A stretch of DNA of 64,000 nt, from assembly GCF_001544915.2 (NCBI RefSeq), contig NZ_FCOE02000018.1:62001-126000 (forward strand), given 5' to 3'. Shown here piece after piece: positions 1-8,913 of the stretch. Below the pieces are notes generated by a model. The model made no database searches. It worked only from the letters and a program-made list of their open reading frames with translations, and was not told the DNA's origin. How positions within the stretch are numbered: the first letter of the stretch is position 1; each line of letters begins with the position of its first letter. A program made the translations under genes and the position numbers. The DNA comes from Caballeronia pedi. GTDB taxonomy: Bacteria; Pseudomonadota; Gammaproteobacteria; Burkholderiales; Burkholderiaceae.

Positions 1-1127
1 TCCGACAGCGTGCGGAACATCGTGCTCGCGATGCCCACGTGCGAACGCATGCCCACGCCCACCACCGACACCTTCGACACCTTCGGGTCGCCCAGCACGG
101 TTTCCGCCTGCACGTGGCCCTTCACCTGGTTGTTCAGGATTTCGAGCGCGCGCTGGTAGTCGCCGCGGCCGACCGTGAACGTGAAGTCGGTCTTGCCGTT
201 CACGCTCTGGTTCTGAATGATCATGTCGATGTCGATGTTCGCATCGGCGACCGGCCCGAGAATCTGATACGCGACGCCCGGCTTGTCGGGCACGCCCATG
301 ACCGCGATGCGCGCTTCGTCGCGCTGGAACGCGATGCCAGAAATCACTGCTTTTTCCATGTTCTCGTCTTCTTCAAAAGTAATCAGGGTGCCGGAGTGCA
401 TCTCGTCGGCGAGCGGCATCAGCGGATCGGTCAGGCTGGAGAGCACGCGCGTCTTCACCTGATACTTGCCGGCGAATTCCACCGAGCGGATCTGCAGCAC
501 CTTCGAGCCGAGGCTCGCCATTTCCAGCATTTCCTCGAAGGTCACGCGGTCGAGCCGGCGCGCTTCCTCGACGACGCGCGGGTCGGTCGTGTAGACGCCG
601 TCGACGTCGGTGTAGATCAGGCACTCGTCCGCTTTCATCGCCGCCGCGATGGCGACCGCCGAGGTGTCCGAGCCGCCGCGGCCGAGCGTGGCGATATGAC
701 CTTCGGGATCGACGCCCTGAAAGCCGGTGATAACCACGACCTTGCCCGAGTCGAGATCCTTGAGCACGCGCTCGCCGTCGATCTCGCTGATGCGCGCCTT
801 CGTGAAGGCGCTGTCCGTCTTGATCGGCACTTGCCAGCCGGCGTAACTCACGGCTTCGAGGCCTTCGGCGTGCAGCGCGATGGCGAGCAGCCCAACGCTC
901 ACCTGCTCGCCGGTCGAGGCAATCATGTCGAGTTCGCGCGGGTCCGGGTCGGCCTTGATGTCTCGTGCGAGGCCGAGCAGGCGATTGGTTTCGCCGGACA
1001 TCGCCGAGGGCACGACGACCATCTTGTGGCCGGCCTTGTGCCATTTGGCGACGCGCTTGGCGACGTTCTTGATGCGCTCGACCGAGCCCATCGAAGTGCC
1101 GCCGTATTTGTGTACGATGAGTGCCAT
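1..1127 (-). CDS. lysC: Aspartate kinase, C-terminus cut by window edge
   Basis: Phosphorylates aspartate, the first step towards lysine, threonine, methionine and diaminopimelate. The protein opens MALIVHKYGGTSMGSVERI; KYGGTS is the family's N-terminal substrate and nucleotide motif. About 375 residues lie in the window against roughly 415 for the usual enzyme, so only the end of the second ACT domain is missing. The last visible stretch (QAETVLGDPKVSKVSVVGVG) is ACT-domain sequence, where lysine and threonine feedback act in this family. The ATG at 1127 is preceded by only a weak ribosome-binding site. It follows tilS and accA on the same strand, a usual order in Burkholderia, but a 324-base gap suggests its own promoter. 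Confidence 0.95.
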   Translation of the reverse strand, partial: MALIVHKYGGTSMGSVERIKNVAKRVAKWHKAGHKMVVVPSAMSGETNRLLGLARDIKADPDPRELDMIASTGEQVSVGLLAIALHAEGLEAVSYAGWQVPIKTDSAFTKARISEIDGERVLKDLDSGKVVVITGFQGVDPEGHIATLGRGGSDTSAVAIAAAMKADECLIYTDVDGVYTTDPRVVEEARRLDRVTFEEMLEMASLGSKVLQIRSVEFAGKYQVKTRVLSSLTDPLMPLADEMHSGTLITFEEDENMEKAVISGIAFQRDEARIAVMGVPDKPGVAYQILGPVADANIDIDMIIQNQSVNGKTDFTFTVGRGDYQRALEILNNQVKGHVQAETVLGDPKVSKVSVVGVGMRSHVGIASTMFRTLS

Positions 1128-1451
1128 TGTCGTTCTTGAACTGGAAGGAAAACCGCGCTTCACGCGCGCTGGCGCGAGAGCGCTCGAGACTCGTGCTCGA
1201 TATTGCTTCAGGGGATATCGAAGCCTACGAACAGCGGGCGCTGCCGCTCGCCCGTCGCGCGCTCGCATGAGAGATGGAACGCTGCGCGCGGATGCGTGGT
1301 TGCGGGCGAAATCGAGTCTTTTGAACGGAGATGCCGCGCAAAAACGCGCTTGGACGAAAACGAGTTACCGTACCCGATCGAGGCTGAAATTACAAGATGG
1401 AGCGCCCGAGACGACGATTTTACCGGCTTCGGCGCAACGGTCTCCAAAGCT
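1128..1451. other. Intergenic region between tilS and lysC
   Basis: 324 bases without a convincing gene. On the minus strand TTGTAA, 17 bases, then TACGGT (about 1367-1395) is a weak candidate lysC promoter. A 79-codon minus-strand reading frame (1208-1447) has no ribosome-binding site, no recognisable family and no clear codon bias, so I leave it out. No tRNA or riboswitch fold was recognised. Confidence 0.4.
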
Positions 1452-2879
1452 TCACGCCAGCAGCAAATCCGGCCGCCACGAGATGCGGCGCAGTGCGCCG
1501 TGCGCCGCGTTCGGCGCCGCTTCCCGGTTCACGCCCACATGCGGCACGAACAGCAGCGCCTCGCCGACGAAAAGCAGCGGCACGTCGCGCTTCCAGGCCG
1601 GCACGCCGCGCTCCTGAAACAGGTTCTTGAGCGTGCGGCTCGGCGCTTCACCCGCCACACGCATGCGCTCGCCGCCGGCACGCGAACGCGCGACGAGCGT
1701 AGCCGCGCGCAGCACGCCTTCGCCGACGGCGTCATCGGCGGCACGGTCGACCGGTTCGAACACGAACGAGCCGCGCCATTGCGGCAGACGCCAGACTTCC
1801 TCGCCCTGCCATCGCAGTTCCACCGGGACTCTCGCCGCGGGCGCACCTTCGTCGAGATCGGGCGCATCGCCGCTGTCGCCCGGTTCCCAGAACAGCGCAT
1901 TGCGATACGCGCGCAGGCAATACCCCGCATGATCGACGCGCAACGCGTGACCATCGCGGGCGGCGGCGGCATCGCGCAACTGGCGCAGCATGTCGGCGAT
2001 GCGCGCCGTCGATGCCGCCAGCAAGCCGCGCGAGCGAATCCAGAATCGCATGAGATTGATCGCGCGTTCGTCGTCGAGTGCGAGGAACGCGTCGAGCGCG
2101 AGCGCGCCTGGCTCGTCCGCGCTTTCCGCACGGTCCAGATCGATGCGCGCGAGCTGATCCAGCAGCCGCTGCGCCGACGCCGCGTGCGAGGCCGTGCGCG
2201 CCAGCGCATCGCGAAAACCGGGAAAATGCACCGCGAGCACCGGCAGCACGTCGTGTCGCAACGCATTGCGTGAATAGCGCGTGTCGGCGTTGGATTCGTC
2301 GTCGATCCAGCTCAGATCGCGCTCGTGCGCGTACTGCTCCAGTTGCGCGCGCAGCAGGCGCAGCAGCGGACGCAAACGCGGCGTCGCGCCGCCGAGCCGC
2401 TGCGGAGCCATTGCCGCGAGGCCCGCTACGCCCGCGCCGCGCAACAATTGCAACAGCACGGTTTCGGCCTGATCGTCGGCGTGATGCGCGATCAGAAGCG
2501 CGCTCGCGCCGTATTCGTCGCAGAGATCGTCGAGCGCGTCGTAACGCGCATCGCGCGCCGCCGCTTCGAGACTCTCGCCGCCCGCGCGCGCGACATCGAC
2601 ATGACGCGACGCATAGGGCACGTCGAGCGACGCCGCGAAGCGCTCGCAATGCGCGGCCCACGCGTTGGCGTTCGGGCTCAGGCCATGATGGACATGCAGT
2701 GCGACGACGCGACGCGCGCCGAAGCAGTGCACGGCCGCATCGAGCAACACGGTCGAGTCGAGTCCGCCGCTCAGTGCGACGGCGAGAAGCGCATCGGGGG
2801 GAAGTGCCGCATCCGAAACCGCCGTGCGCAGCGCCTCGAACACGAGGCGGCCGGCTGGGGTTTCGGTAGCGGATGTCAC
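1452..2879 (-). CDS. tilS: tRNA(Ile)-lysidine synthase
   Basis: Attaches lysine to C34 of the CAU-anticodon tRNA(Ile), so that it reads AUA instead of AUG; essential in bacteria. The N-type ATP pyrophosphatase loop SGGLDS is at residues 37-42, followed by HVHHGLSPNA and LLIAHHADDQAETVLLQLLR, both typical of TilS. The C-terminal region (ERMRVAGEAPSRTLKNLFQE, then VPAWKRDVPLLF) is the TilS tRNA-binding domain. I start at GTG 2879 (MTSATETPAG), giving 475 residues; the frame stays open upstream but that part is only the antisense of accA. It lies 38 bases after accA and is probably cotranscribed with it. Confidence 0.93.
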   Translation of the reverse strand: MTSATETPAGRLVFEALRTAVSDAALPPDALLAVALSGGLDSTVLLDAAVHCFGARRVVALHVHHGLSPNANAWAAHCERFAASLDVPYASRHVDVARAGGESLEAAARDARYDALDDLCDEYGASALLIAHHADDQAETVLLQLLRGAGVAGLAAMAPQRLGGATPRLRPLLRLLRAQLEQYAHERDLSWIDDESNADTRYSRNALRHDVLPVLAVHFPGFRDALARTASHAASAQRLLDQLARIDLDRAESADEPGALALDAFLALDDERAINLMRFWIRSRGLLAASTARIADMLRQLRDAAAARDGHALRVDHAGYCLRAYRNALFWEPGDSGDAPDLDEGAPAARVPVELRWQGEEVWRLPQWRGSFVFEPVDRAADDAVGEGVLRAATLVARSRAGGERMRVAGEAPSRTLKNLFQERGVPAWKRDVPLLFVGEALLFVPHVGVNREAAPNAAHGALRRISWRPDLLLA

Positions 2880-2917
2880 GAGAGAAACGTGAGAGAAAGG
2901 ATGCCGAAGAGACCGGG

Positions 2918-3889
2918 TTACGCGCCCGGCAGCGTTTCCTTGAACTTGCCGTAGGCCATCAGCTTGTCGAAACGGCGTTCGCGCAAGTCGTTGACGCTCA
3001 TGCCCTGGAACTGACGCAGCGAATCCGCGAGCGCCCGGCGCAGGAGCGCGGCCATACCTTTCGGATCGCGATGCGCGCCGCCGAGCGGCTCGTTCACGAT
3101 CTTGTCGATGAGACCGAGCGCCTTCAGCCGGTGCGCCGTGAGACCGAGCGCCTCGGCCGCTTCCGGCGCCTTCGCCGCGCTCTTCCACAGAATCGACGCG
3201 CAGCCTTCCGGCGAGATCACGGAGTAAGTGGAGAACTGCAGCATCATCACGGTATCCGCGACGGCGATCGCGAGCGCGCCGCCCGAGCCGCCTTCGCCAA
3301 TGATGGTCGTGATGATCGGCGTCTTGAGCTCCGCCATCACATACAGGTTGCGGCCGATCGCCTCGGACTGCCCGCGCTCTTCTGCGCCGATGCCCGGATA
3401 CGCGCCCGGCGTATCGACGAAGGTGAAGATCGGCAAGCTGAACTTCTCGGCCGTGCGCATCAGGCGCTCGGCCTTGCGATAGCCTTCCGGACGCGGCATG
3501 CCGAAGTTGCGCAGCGCGCGTTCCTTCGTGTCGCGGCCCTTCTGATGGCCGATCACCATGCACGGCTGGCCATTGAAGCGCGCGAAACCGCCGACGATCG
3601 CGAGGTCGTCCGCGAAGGAGCGATCGCCGTGCAGTTCGTGAAAATCGGTGAAAAGCTCGCTCACGTAGTCAAGCGTGTACGGACGCTGCGGGTGACGCGC
3701 GATTTGCGAAACCTGCCAGGGCGACAGGTTCGCGTAGAGATCCTTCGTGAGTTGCTGGCTCTTCTTCGACAGCCGCTCGATTTCTTCCGAAATATCGACA
3801 GCGGAATCGTCCTGCACGAAGCGGAGTTCTTCGATCTTCGCTTCGAGTTCAGCGATCGGCTGCTCGAAATCCAGAAACGTGGTCTTCAT
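2918..3889 (-). CDS. accA: Acetyl-CoA carboxylase carboxyltransferase subunit alpha
   Basis: Alpha subunit of the carboxyltransferase that, with AccD, moves the carboxyl group from biotin-BCCP to acetyl-CoA to make malonyl-CoA for fatty acid synthesis. The 323 residues match the usual length for this group. MKTTFLDFEQPIAELEAKIE is the conserved N-terminus and fixes the ATG at 3889, with AGGA about 10 bases upstream; a seven-codon longer form is unlikely. Carboxyltransferase motifs include FVDTPGAYPGIGAEERGQSE and GEGGSGGALAI, the oxyanion and acyl-CoA site. A ~120-base gap separates it from the glycosylase gene upstream. Confidence 0.97.
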   Translation of the reverse strand: MKTTFLDFEQPIAELEAKIEELRFVQDDSAVDISEEIERLSKKSQQLTKDLYANLSPWQVSQIARHPQRPYTLDYVSELFTDFHELHGDRSFADDLAIVGGFARFNGQPCMVIGHQKGRDTKERALRNFGMPRPEGYRKAERLMRTAEKFSLPIFTFVDTPGAYPGIGAEERGQSEAIGRNLYVMAELKTPIITTIIGEGGSGGALAIAVADTVMMLQFSTYSVISPEGCASILWKSAAKAPEAAEALGLTAHRLKALGLIDKIVNEPLGGAHRDPKGMAALLRRALADSLRQFQGMSVNDLRERRFDKLMAYGKFKETLPGA

Positions 3890-4007
3890 ATGTTCGAGTC
3901 CTAGAACCATCGGGCAGCGCGTATTCTAACCGCGTCCGTCCCTGATAAATGCGCGCGGAAGCTATGGATTATAAATCAACGATAGTTCCGCAATTCGCTG
4001 GCCAAAG

Positions 4008-5054
4008 TCAGTGATCTGCCGGGATCGGATTGAGGCTGCGCCACATGTACCAGGTCGCGACCGTGCGCCATGGCTCCCAGTTCGCCGCCACTTCGCGCGC
4101 CTCGCTGCGCGTGACCGGCTCGCCGCTGAAGTAGTTGACGCTGATCGCCTGGATCAGGCCGAGATCGTCGAGCGGCAAAACGTCCGGGCGCGACAGATTG
4201 AAGATGAGGAACATCTCCGCCGTCCATCGGCCGATGCCGCGGATCTGCGTGAGTTCGGCGATCACGGCTTCGTCGTCCATGGAGGTCCATGCGTCGACAT
4301 GCAGCGCGCCCGATTCGAAATGCTGCGCGAGATCCAGAATGTATTCGGCCTTGCGTTTCGACAAGCCGCACGCCTGCAGCTTCTCGTGCCCGAGCCGGAT
4401 GAAATGCGCGGGATGCACTTCGGGGCACGCGCTCTTCACGCGTTCCCAGATCGCTTGCGCCGCCTTCACGGAAATCTGCTGGCCCGCCACCGAGCGCGCG
4501 AGCGTCGAGAACGGATCGCCCAGATTGACGAGGTGGATCTCGCCAAAAGTAGGGATCAGCTTCTTGAGGATGCGGTCGCGCTTCATGAGATCGGCGCACG
4601 CACGATCCCAGTAGTCGGGACGAACGACCTCGCGCGTGAGCCCGCCGATCTGCACCGGCACCGCTGCATCGGCCGTGACGACGCGCGACTTGCGCACCAC
4701 TTCGCCACGTTCCGCGACGAGCGTCTGCGCGCTTGCGCCGTCGCCCGCGACCGCGCGGCCGTTGCCCTTCACGGGCGACGCTTCCGCTTCTTCCGTGCCC
4801 GCCTTCGATGCGCGCGCGGCCCCGTTCAGGCGCGCCGCCGTCTCGGGCTTCGCCGCCTTGAGCGCGGCGCTGCGGGTCGGCTTCGCGCCGATGGCCGCAC
4901 GCTTGAGCGCGGTCTTGCGGCCGACCGTTGCACTTGCGCCATCGATCTTCTGCGTGTTCGTTTTCGTTTGCGCGCTGCGCGTGCGCTTCGTTGCGCCCGA
5001 CGCATCGCTGACAGACGCGGGTCGCTTGACCGGCGCCTTCCTGGCCGTTGCCAT
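4008..5054 (-). CDS. DNA-3-methyladenine glycosylase II (AlkA-like) with basic N-terminal tail
   Basis: Base-excision repair glycosylase of the HhH-GPD superfamily, expected to remove alkylated purines. The catalytic domain covers about residues 130-348. The helix-hairpin-helix IRGIGRWTAEMFL is at 271-283, and D296-D297 in DVLPLDDLGL contain the catalytic aspartate. There is no C-terminal Cys4 cluster, so it is not EndoIII or MutY. The first ~125 residues are low-complexity, rich in Ala, Lys, Arg, Ser and Thr (MATARKAPVKRPAS..., TKRTRSAQTKT), resembling a histone-H1 or AlgP-type DNA-binding tail; most AlkA2-type enzymes of about 210-220 residues lack it. It sits between accA and cysS on the same strand. 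Confidence 0.88.
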   Translation of the reverse strand: MATARKAPVKRPASVSDASGATKRTRSAQTKTNTQKIDGASATVGRKTALKRAAIGAKPTRSAALKAAKPETAARLNGAARASKAGTEEAEASPVKGNGRAVAGDGASAQTLVAERGEVVRKSRVVTADAAVPVQIGGLTREVVRPDYWDRACADLMKRDRILKKLIPTFGEIHLVNLGDPFSTLARSVAGQQISVKAAQAIWERVKSACPEVHPAHFIRLGHEKLQACGLSKRKAEYILDLAQHFESGALHVDAWTSMDDEAVIAELTQIRGIGRWTAEMFLIFNLSRPDVLPLDDLGLIQAISVNYFSGEPVTRSEAREVAANWEPWRTVATWYMWRSLNPIPADH

Positions 5055-5101
5055 CTTGCCTCCTGCCTGGTGAGTCGATCAGAGGGTACGAAGGGCCGCG
5101 T

Positions 5102-6499
5102 TCAAACGCGGCGCCATTCGGTCGACCCACCCGGTTTGTCTTCAAGCGCAATACCGGCTTCGAGCAATTCAGCGCGAATCCGGTCTGCTTCGGCATAGTT
5201 CTTCGCCTGCTTCGCGGCGATGCGTGCGGCGATCTTCGCTTCGATCTCCTGCGGCGCGAGGCCCTGCTGCGCGAGCGTGCCGCTCGCCTGCTGCAGGAAC
5301 ACGCGCGGCTCGCGCCCGAGCAGGCCGAGCACGCCCGCGAGTTCCTTCAGCTGGCGCGCGAGCGCGGTATCGCGCGTGCGGTTCACTTCGCCCGCGAGAT
5401 CGAACAGCACCGATACGGCCACCGGCGTGTTGAAGTCGTCGTTCATCGCTGACTGGAAACGCTGCGCGTTCGCCTCGCTCCAGTCAAGTTGCTGATTGTC
5501 CGGCTCGACATCCTTCAACGCCGTATATAGGCGCGTCAATGCGTTCTTCGCGTCGTCGATATGCACGTCGCTGTAATTCAGCGGCGACCGATAGTGTGCC
5601 CGCGCAATAAAGAAGCGCACCACTTCGGCATCAAATTTTTCAAGGACTTCGCGGATCGTGAAGAAGTTGCCGAGCGACTTCGACATCTTCTCGTTGTCGA
5701 TCTGCACGTAGCCGTTGTGCATCCAGTAGTTCACGAACGTCTTGCCGGTCGCGCCCTCGCTCTGCGCGATCTCGTTCTCGTGATGCGGAAACTGCAGATC
5801 CTGCCCGCCGCCGTGGATGTCGAAGTGCTCGCCGAGCAAGGTGCAGCCCATCGCGGAACATTCGATGTGCCAGCCCGGACGCCCGCGGCCCCACTTCGAG
5901 TCCCAGCCGGAGTCGGCGGGCTCATCAGCTTTCGCCTGCTTCCACAGGACGAAGTCGAGCGGATCTTCCTTCGCATCGTTGGCGGCGACGCGCTCGCCGG
6001 CGCGCAAGTCTTCGATCGACTTGCCCGACAGCTTGCCGTAGTCGGCGAACTTGCGCACCGCATAGTTCACGTCGCCGTCCTTCGCCTGATACGCGTAGCC
6101 GTTCGCGTGCAATGCATCGATCATGCCGAGCATCTGCGGGATGAAGTCGGTCGCGCGCGGCTCGATATCCGGGCGCGCGACGCCGAGCGCGTCCGCGTCC
6201 TCACGCATCGCCGTGATGAAGCGATGCGTGAGCGACTTGATCGGCTCGTTGTTCTCGACCGCGCGGCGGATGATCTTGTCGTCGATGTCCGTGATGTTCT
6301 GCACGTACGTGACCTTGTAGCCGATCGTGCGCAGCCACCGTTGCACGATATCGAACACCACCATCACGCGCGCATGGCCGATGTGACAATAGTCATACAC
6401 CGTCATTCCGCAGACATACATGCGTACCTCGCCGGCTTTGAGCGGCGTGAAGGGTTGCTTGTCACGGGCGAGCGTGTTGTAGATGCGCAGCGAGTTCAT
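5102..6499 (-). CDS. cysS: Cysteinyl-tRNA synthetase
   Basis: Class I synthetase charging tRNA(Cys). The 465 residues compare with 461 in E. coli. The start MNSLRIYNTLARDKQPF is the conserved N-terminus; the frame extends upstream but without homology. HIGH is at residues 39-42 and KMSKSLGN near residue 270. Zinc ligands are expected from C30 (MYVCGMTVYD), the cysteine in HIECSAMGC, and the His/Glu of FPHHENEIAQSE. The C-terminal DALR and anticodon region ends in KPGGSTEWRRV. The ATG at 6499 faces the plus-strand TPR gene across a 460-base divergent gap. Confidence 0.97.
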   Translation of the reverse strand: MNSLRIYNTLARDKQPFTPLKAGEVRMYVCGMTVYDYCHIGHARVMVVFDIVQRWLRTIGYKVTYVQNITDIDDKIIRRAVENNEPIKSLTHRFITAMREDADALGVARPDIEPRATDFIPQMLGMIDALHANGYAYQAKDGDVNYAVRKFADYGKLSGKSIEDLRAGERVAANDAKEDPLDFVLWKQAKADEPADSGWDSKWGRGRPGWHIECSAMGCTLLGEHFDIHGGGQDLQFPHHENEIAQSEGATGKTFVNYWMHNGYVQIDNEKMSKSLGNFFTIREVLEKFDAEVVRFFIARAHYRSPLNYSDVHIDDAKNALTRLYTALKDVEPDNQQLDWSEANAQRFQSAMNDDFNTPVAVSVLFDLAGEVNRTRDTALARQLKELAGVLGLLGREPRVFLQQASGTLAQQGLAPQEIEAKIAARIAAKQAKNYAEADRIRAELLEAGIALEDKPGGSTEWRRV

Positions 6500-6959
6500 A
6501 GAAGGCGAAGCAAGGACCGGAATCAACCGTGTGCCGGGCAGCAGTCGGCGTGGACGATACGCGCGGGAGCCGGAGAGACCCACACGCGAGCGCGAACACG
6601 ACGGTCATGCGACCAGGACGGAGACGGCCACGAGTGGCGAAAGACAGTCTGGCGTCGGCGCGGGATGCGCGCTTGGGGCACCAAGCGCAAGACACGTGCG
6701 CGGGACGTGCAGACCTTTTGTTAGAATGGGTCGGAGTATAACACCGGGACTTGAGCCTATGAAATGTCGAAGCGGCCGCGCGGCGGGCTTTGCAAGCCGC
6801 GCTCCGGGCCGGGCTGAAAGCCTTGCCGGACCGCGTGCCGCATCGGGCATTTCTGCTCCCGCTCCGGTTCTCGCGATCGTTCACGCCTTGAAGCGCTCGC
6901 GGTCTCTTTCGCCGCTTTCGTGGCATCTTTCGCTGCATCATTCATTGACTCGATTCCAA
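6500..6959. other. Divergent intergenic region between cysS and the TPR gene
   Basis: 460 bases with no gene I can support. On the minus strand TTATACT (near 6735-6741) could be a -10 element for cysS, but no good -35 was found. The TPR reading frame is open across most of the region on the plus strand, and an in-frame ATG exists at 6759. The translated sequence before 6960 does not look like protein, however, and a signal peptide is only sensible from 6960. Confidence 0.4.
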
Positions 6960-7736
6960 GTGACCCATCGCACAGCGCGCGCGCCTTCGCCACTCTCCCG
7001 CCGGTTCGTAACGCACACGCTCGCCGTCGCGGCGTTCGGCTTCGCCGCATGCGTCGGCATGTCGCGCGCGGCGCTCGCGCAAACCTCGCCCGCCACGCGC
7101 GACGACACGCCGCAAATCGATTCGGCCATCGCCAGCAAGGACTGGAGCGCCGCGCTCACGCAACTCGACGCGCGCATCGCAAACAATCCGCGCGACGTGC
7201 AGGCGAAGTTCAAGCGCGCGACCGTGCTCGCCCGCCTGAATCGCGACGACGACGCCATCGCCGCCTTCACCGAGCTCACGCAGGCCTACCCCGAATTGCC
7301 CGAGCCGTACAACAACCTCGCCGCGCTGTATGCGAAGAAAGGCCGCTACGAGGAAGCGCGCGCCGCGCTCGAAACCGCGGTGAAGGCGAACCCCGGCTAC
7401 GCGCTCGCGTACGACAACCTCGGCGATCTTTACCTGCGCCTCGCGAGCGAGTCGTACAAGCGCGCGCAGTCGCTCGGCTCGAAGAGTCCGCTCACGAGCC
7501 AGCGCATCGCGGCGATCCAGAACATCTACACGCCGCCGAAGAAACGCGCGAGCGCGGCGGATGTCGCATCGGGCACGGGCGCGGCTGCGGCTCCCCATGC
7601 GGCCGCCGACGAATGGACACCGGCGTCCGGCGCCGGCACGTCGCCGATGCCCTCGCCCGACGAATACTCGCCGTTCGGCGGCCCGACCGGCCCGCTGCCG
7701 ACCACGCCCTACGTCGCGCCAAAAGCGCAACCGTAA
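6960..7736 (+). CDS. Exported tetratricopeptide-repeat protein
   Basis: The GTG at 6960 gives a 258-residue protein beginning MTHRTARAP, with a signal peptide (hydrophobic VTHTLAVAAFGFAACVGMSRAALA) ending near AQTS. TPR units occupy about residues 50-160: WSAALTQLDARIANNPRDVQ, DDAIAAFTELTQAYPELPEP, then YEEARAALETAVKANPGYAL with YDNLGDLYLRLAS. The last ~70 residues are low-complexity Ala/Pro/Gly. TPR arrays mediate protein-protein contacts, so an envelope scaffold role is an inference and the partner is unknown. It leads the run TPR-ppiA-ppiB-lpxH with gaps of 51, 38 and 14 bases, probably one transcript. The start is uncertain; ATG 6759 is the alternative. Confidence 0.75.
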   Translation: MTHRTARAPSPLSRRFVTHTLAVAAFGFAACVGMSRAALAQTSPATRDDTPQIDSAIASKDWSAALTQLDARIANNPRDVQAKFKRATVLARLNRDDDAIAAFTELTQAYPELPEPYNNLAALYAKKGRYEEARAALETAVKANPGYALAYDNLGDLYLRLASESYKRAQSLGSKSPLTSQRIAAIQNIYTPPKKRASAADVASGTGAAAAPHAAADEWTPASGAGTSPMPSPDEYSPFGGPTGPLPTTPYVAPKAQP

Positions 7737-7787
7737 GCGCTCGACTGTCCGTATTCACCACACGAACCACACGAGGATCGATCCTTC

Positions 7788-8369
7788 ATGAAATTCCTGA
7801 TGTTGGCGCTTTCGAGCGCCGCCCTGATCGCGAGCGCGCCGGCGTTCGCCCAGCCGAATGCGCAGGCGGCGCGCCCCACCGTGCTCATCAAGACCACGCA
7901 AGGCGACATCAAGGTCGAGTTGTATCCCGAGAAGGCGCCGAAGACGGTCGCGAACTTTCTCGACTACGTGAAGTCCGGTCAGTACAGCGGCACGATCTTC
8001 CATCGCGTGATTCCGGGCTTCATGATCCAGGGCGGCGGCTACAGCACGAGCTTCGCCGAGAAGCCCACGCGCGCGCCGATCCCGCTGGAAAGCAGGAACG
8101 GTCTGAAGAACGCCACGGGCACGCTCGCGATGGCGCGCACCAGCGACCCGAACTCGGCCACCGCCCAGTTCTTCATCAATACGGTCGATAATGCGGGTCT
8201 CGACTATCCGAGCCCGGATGGCAACGGCTATGCCGTGTTCGGCAAGGTCGTAGCGGGCATGGATGTCGTGAAGAAGATCGAAGGCAGCCCGACCACCACG
8301 CGCGGTCCGATGCAGGACGTGCCGCAGAAGCCGACCGTGATCGAGTCGGCCACCGTGGTCTCGCAGTAA
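7788..8369 (+). CDS. ppiA: Periplasmic cyclophilin-type peptidyl-prolyl isomerase
   Basis: Catalyses cis-trans isomerisation of Xaa-Pro bonds in exported proteins. The 193 residues begin with a signal peptide MKFLMLALSSAALIASAPAFA, cleaved before QPNA. The cyclophilin fold follows: VELYPEKAPKTVANFLDYV, then FHRVIPGFMIQGGGY, which holds the catalytic Arg, then GTLAMARTSDPNSATAQFFI. It is paired with the cytosolic form immediately downstream, which shares these blocks but lacks a signal peptide. A well-placed AGGATCG precedes the ATG. Confidence 0.93.
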   Translation: MKFLMLALSSAALIASAPAFAQPNAQAARPTVLIKTTQGDIKVELYPEKAPKTVANFLDYVKSGQYSGTIFHRVIPGFMIQGGGYSTSFAEKPTRAPIPLESRNGLKNATGTLAMARTSDPNSATAQFFINTVDNAGLDYPSPDGNGYAVFGKVVAGMDVVKKIEGSPTTTRGPMQDVPQKPTVIESATVVSQ

Positions 8370-8407
8370 CACGAAGCTCAATCAAACACATTGGAGAGAA
8401 CACCATC

Positions 8408-8899
8408 ATGGTCGAACTGCATACGAACCACGGCGTCATCAAGCTTGAACTGGACGCCGAAAAAGCGCCGAAGACGGTCGAGAACTTCCTCAGCTACGTG
8501 AAGAAGGGTCATTACGACAACACCGTGTTCCACCGCGTGATCGACGGCTTCATGATCCAGGGCGGCGGCTTCGAGCCGGGCATGAACCAGAAGCCGACCG
8601 ACGCGCCGATCAACAACGAAGCCAACAACGGCCTCACGAACGACAACGGCACGATCGCGATGGCGCGCACCAACGACCCGCATTCGGCGACGGCGCAGTT
8701 CTTCATCAACGTGAAGGACAACGACTTCCTGAACCATTCGTCGCCGACGCCGCAGGGCTGGGGCTACACCGTGTTCGGCCGTGTGGTCGAAGGCCTGGAC
8801 GTGGTCGAGAAGATCAAGAAGGTCAAGACCGGCTCGAAGGGTTTCCATCAGGACGTGCCGGTCGACGACGTCGTGATCGAGAAGGCCGTCGTGGTCTGA
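8408..8899 (+). CDS. ppiB: Cytosolic cyclophilin-type peptidyl-prolyl isomerase
   Basis: A 163-residue cyclophilin with no signal peptide, matching PpiB in length (164 in E. coli). Motifs are LELDAEKAPKTVENFLSYVK, FHRVIDGFMIQGGGFEPG (active-site Arg and Gln), and GTIAMARTNDPHSATAQFFI. GGAGAG lies 8-13 bases upstream of the ATG. It lies 38 bases downstream of ppiA and the two proteins are clearly paralogous, the normal tandem in this group. lpxH follows after 14 bases. Confidence 0.95.
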   Translation: MVELHTNHGVIKLELDAEKAPKTVENFLSYVKKGHYDNTVFHRVIDGFMIQGGGFEPGMNQKPTDAPINNEANNGLTNDNGTIAMARTNDPHSATAQFFINVKDNDFLNHSSPTPQGWGYTVFGRVVEGLDVVEKIKKVKTGSKGFHQDVPVDDVVIEKAVVV

Positions 8900-8913
8900 T
8901 CTCCGTTCATTGC

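Noticed and set aside
1208..1447. 79-codon minus-strand frame between tilS and lysC
   Set aside because: No ribosome-binding site, no family, and composition like non-coding DNA.
6483..6959. Longer N-terminus for the TPR protein
   Set aside because: The open frame is not protein-like before 6960, and a signal peptide begins only from there.
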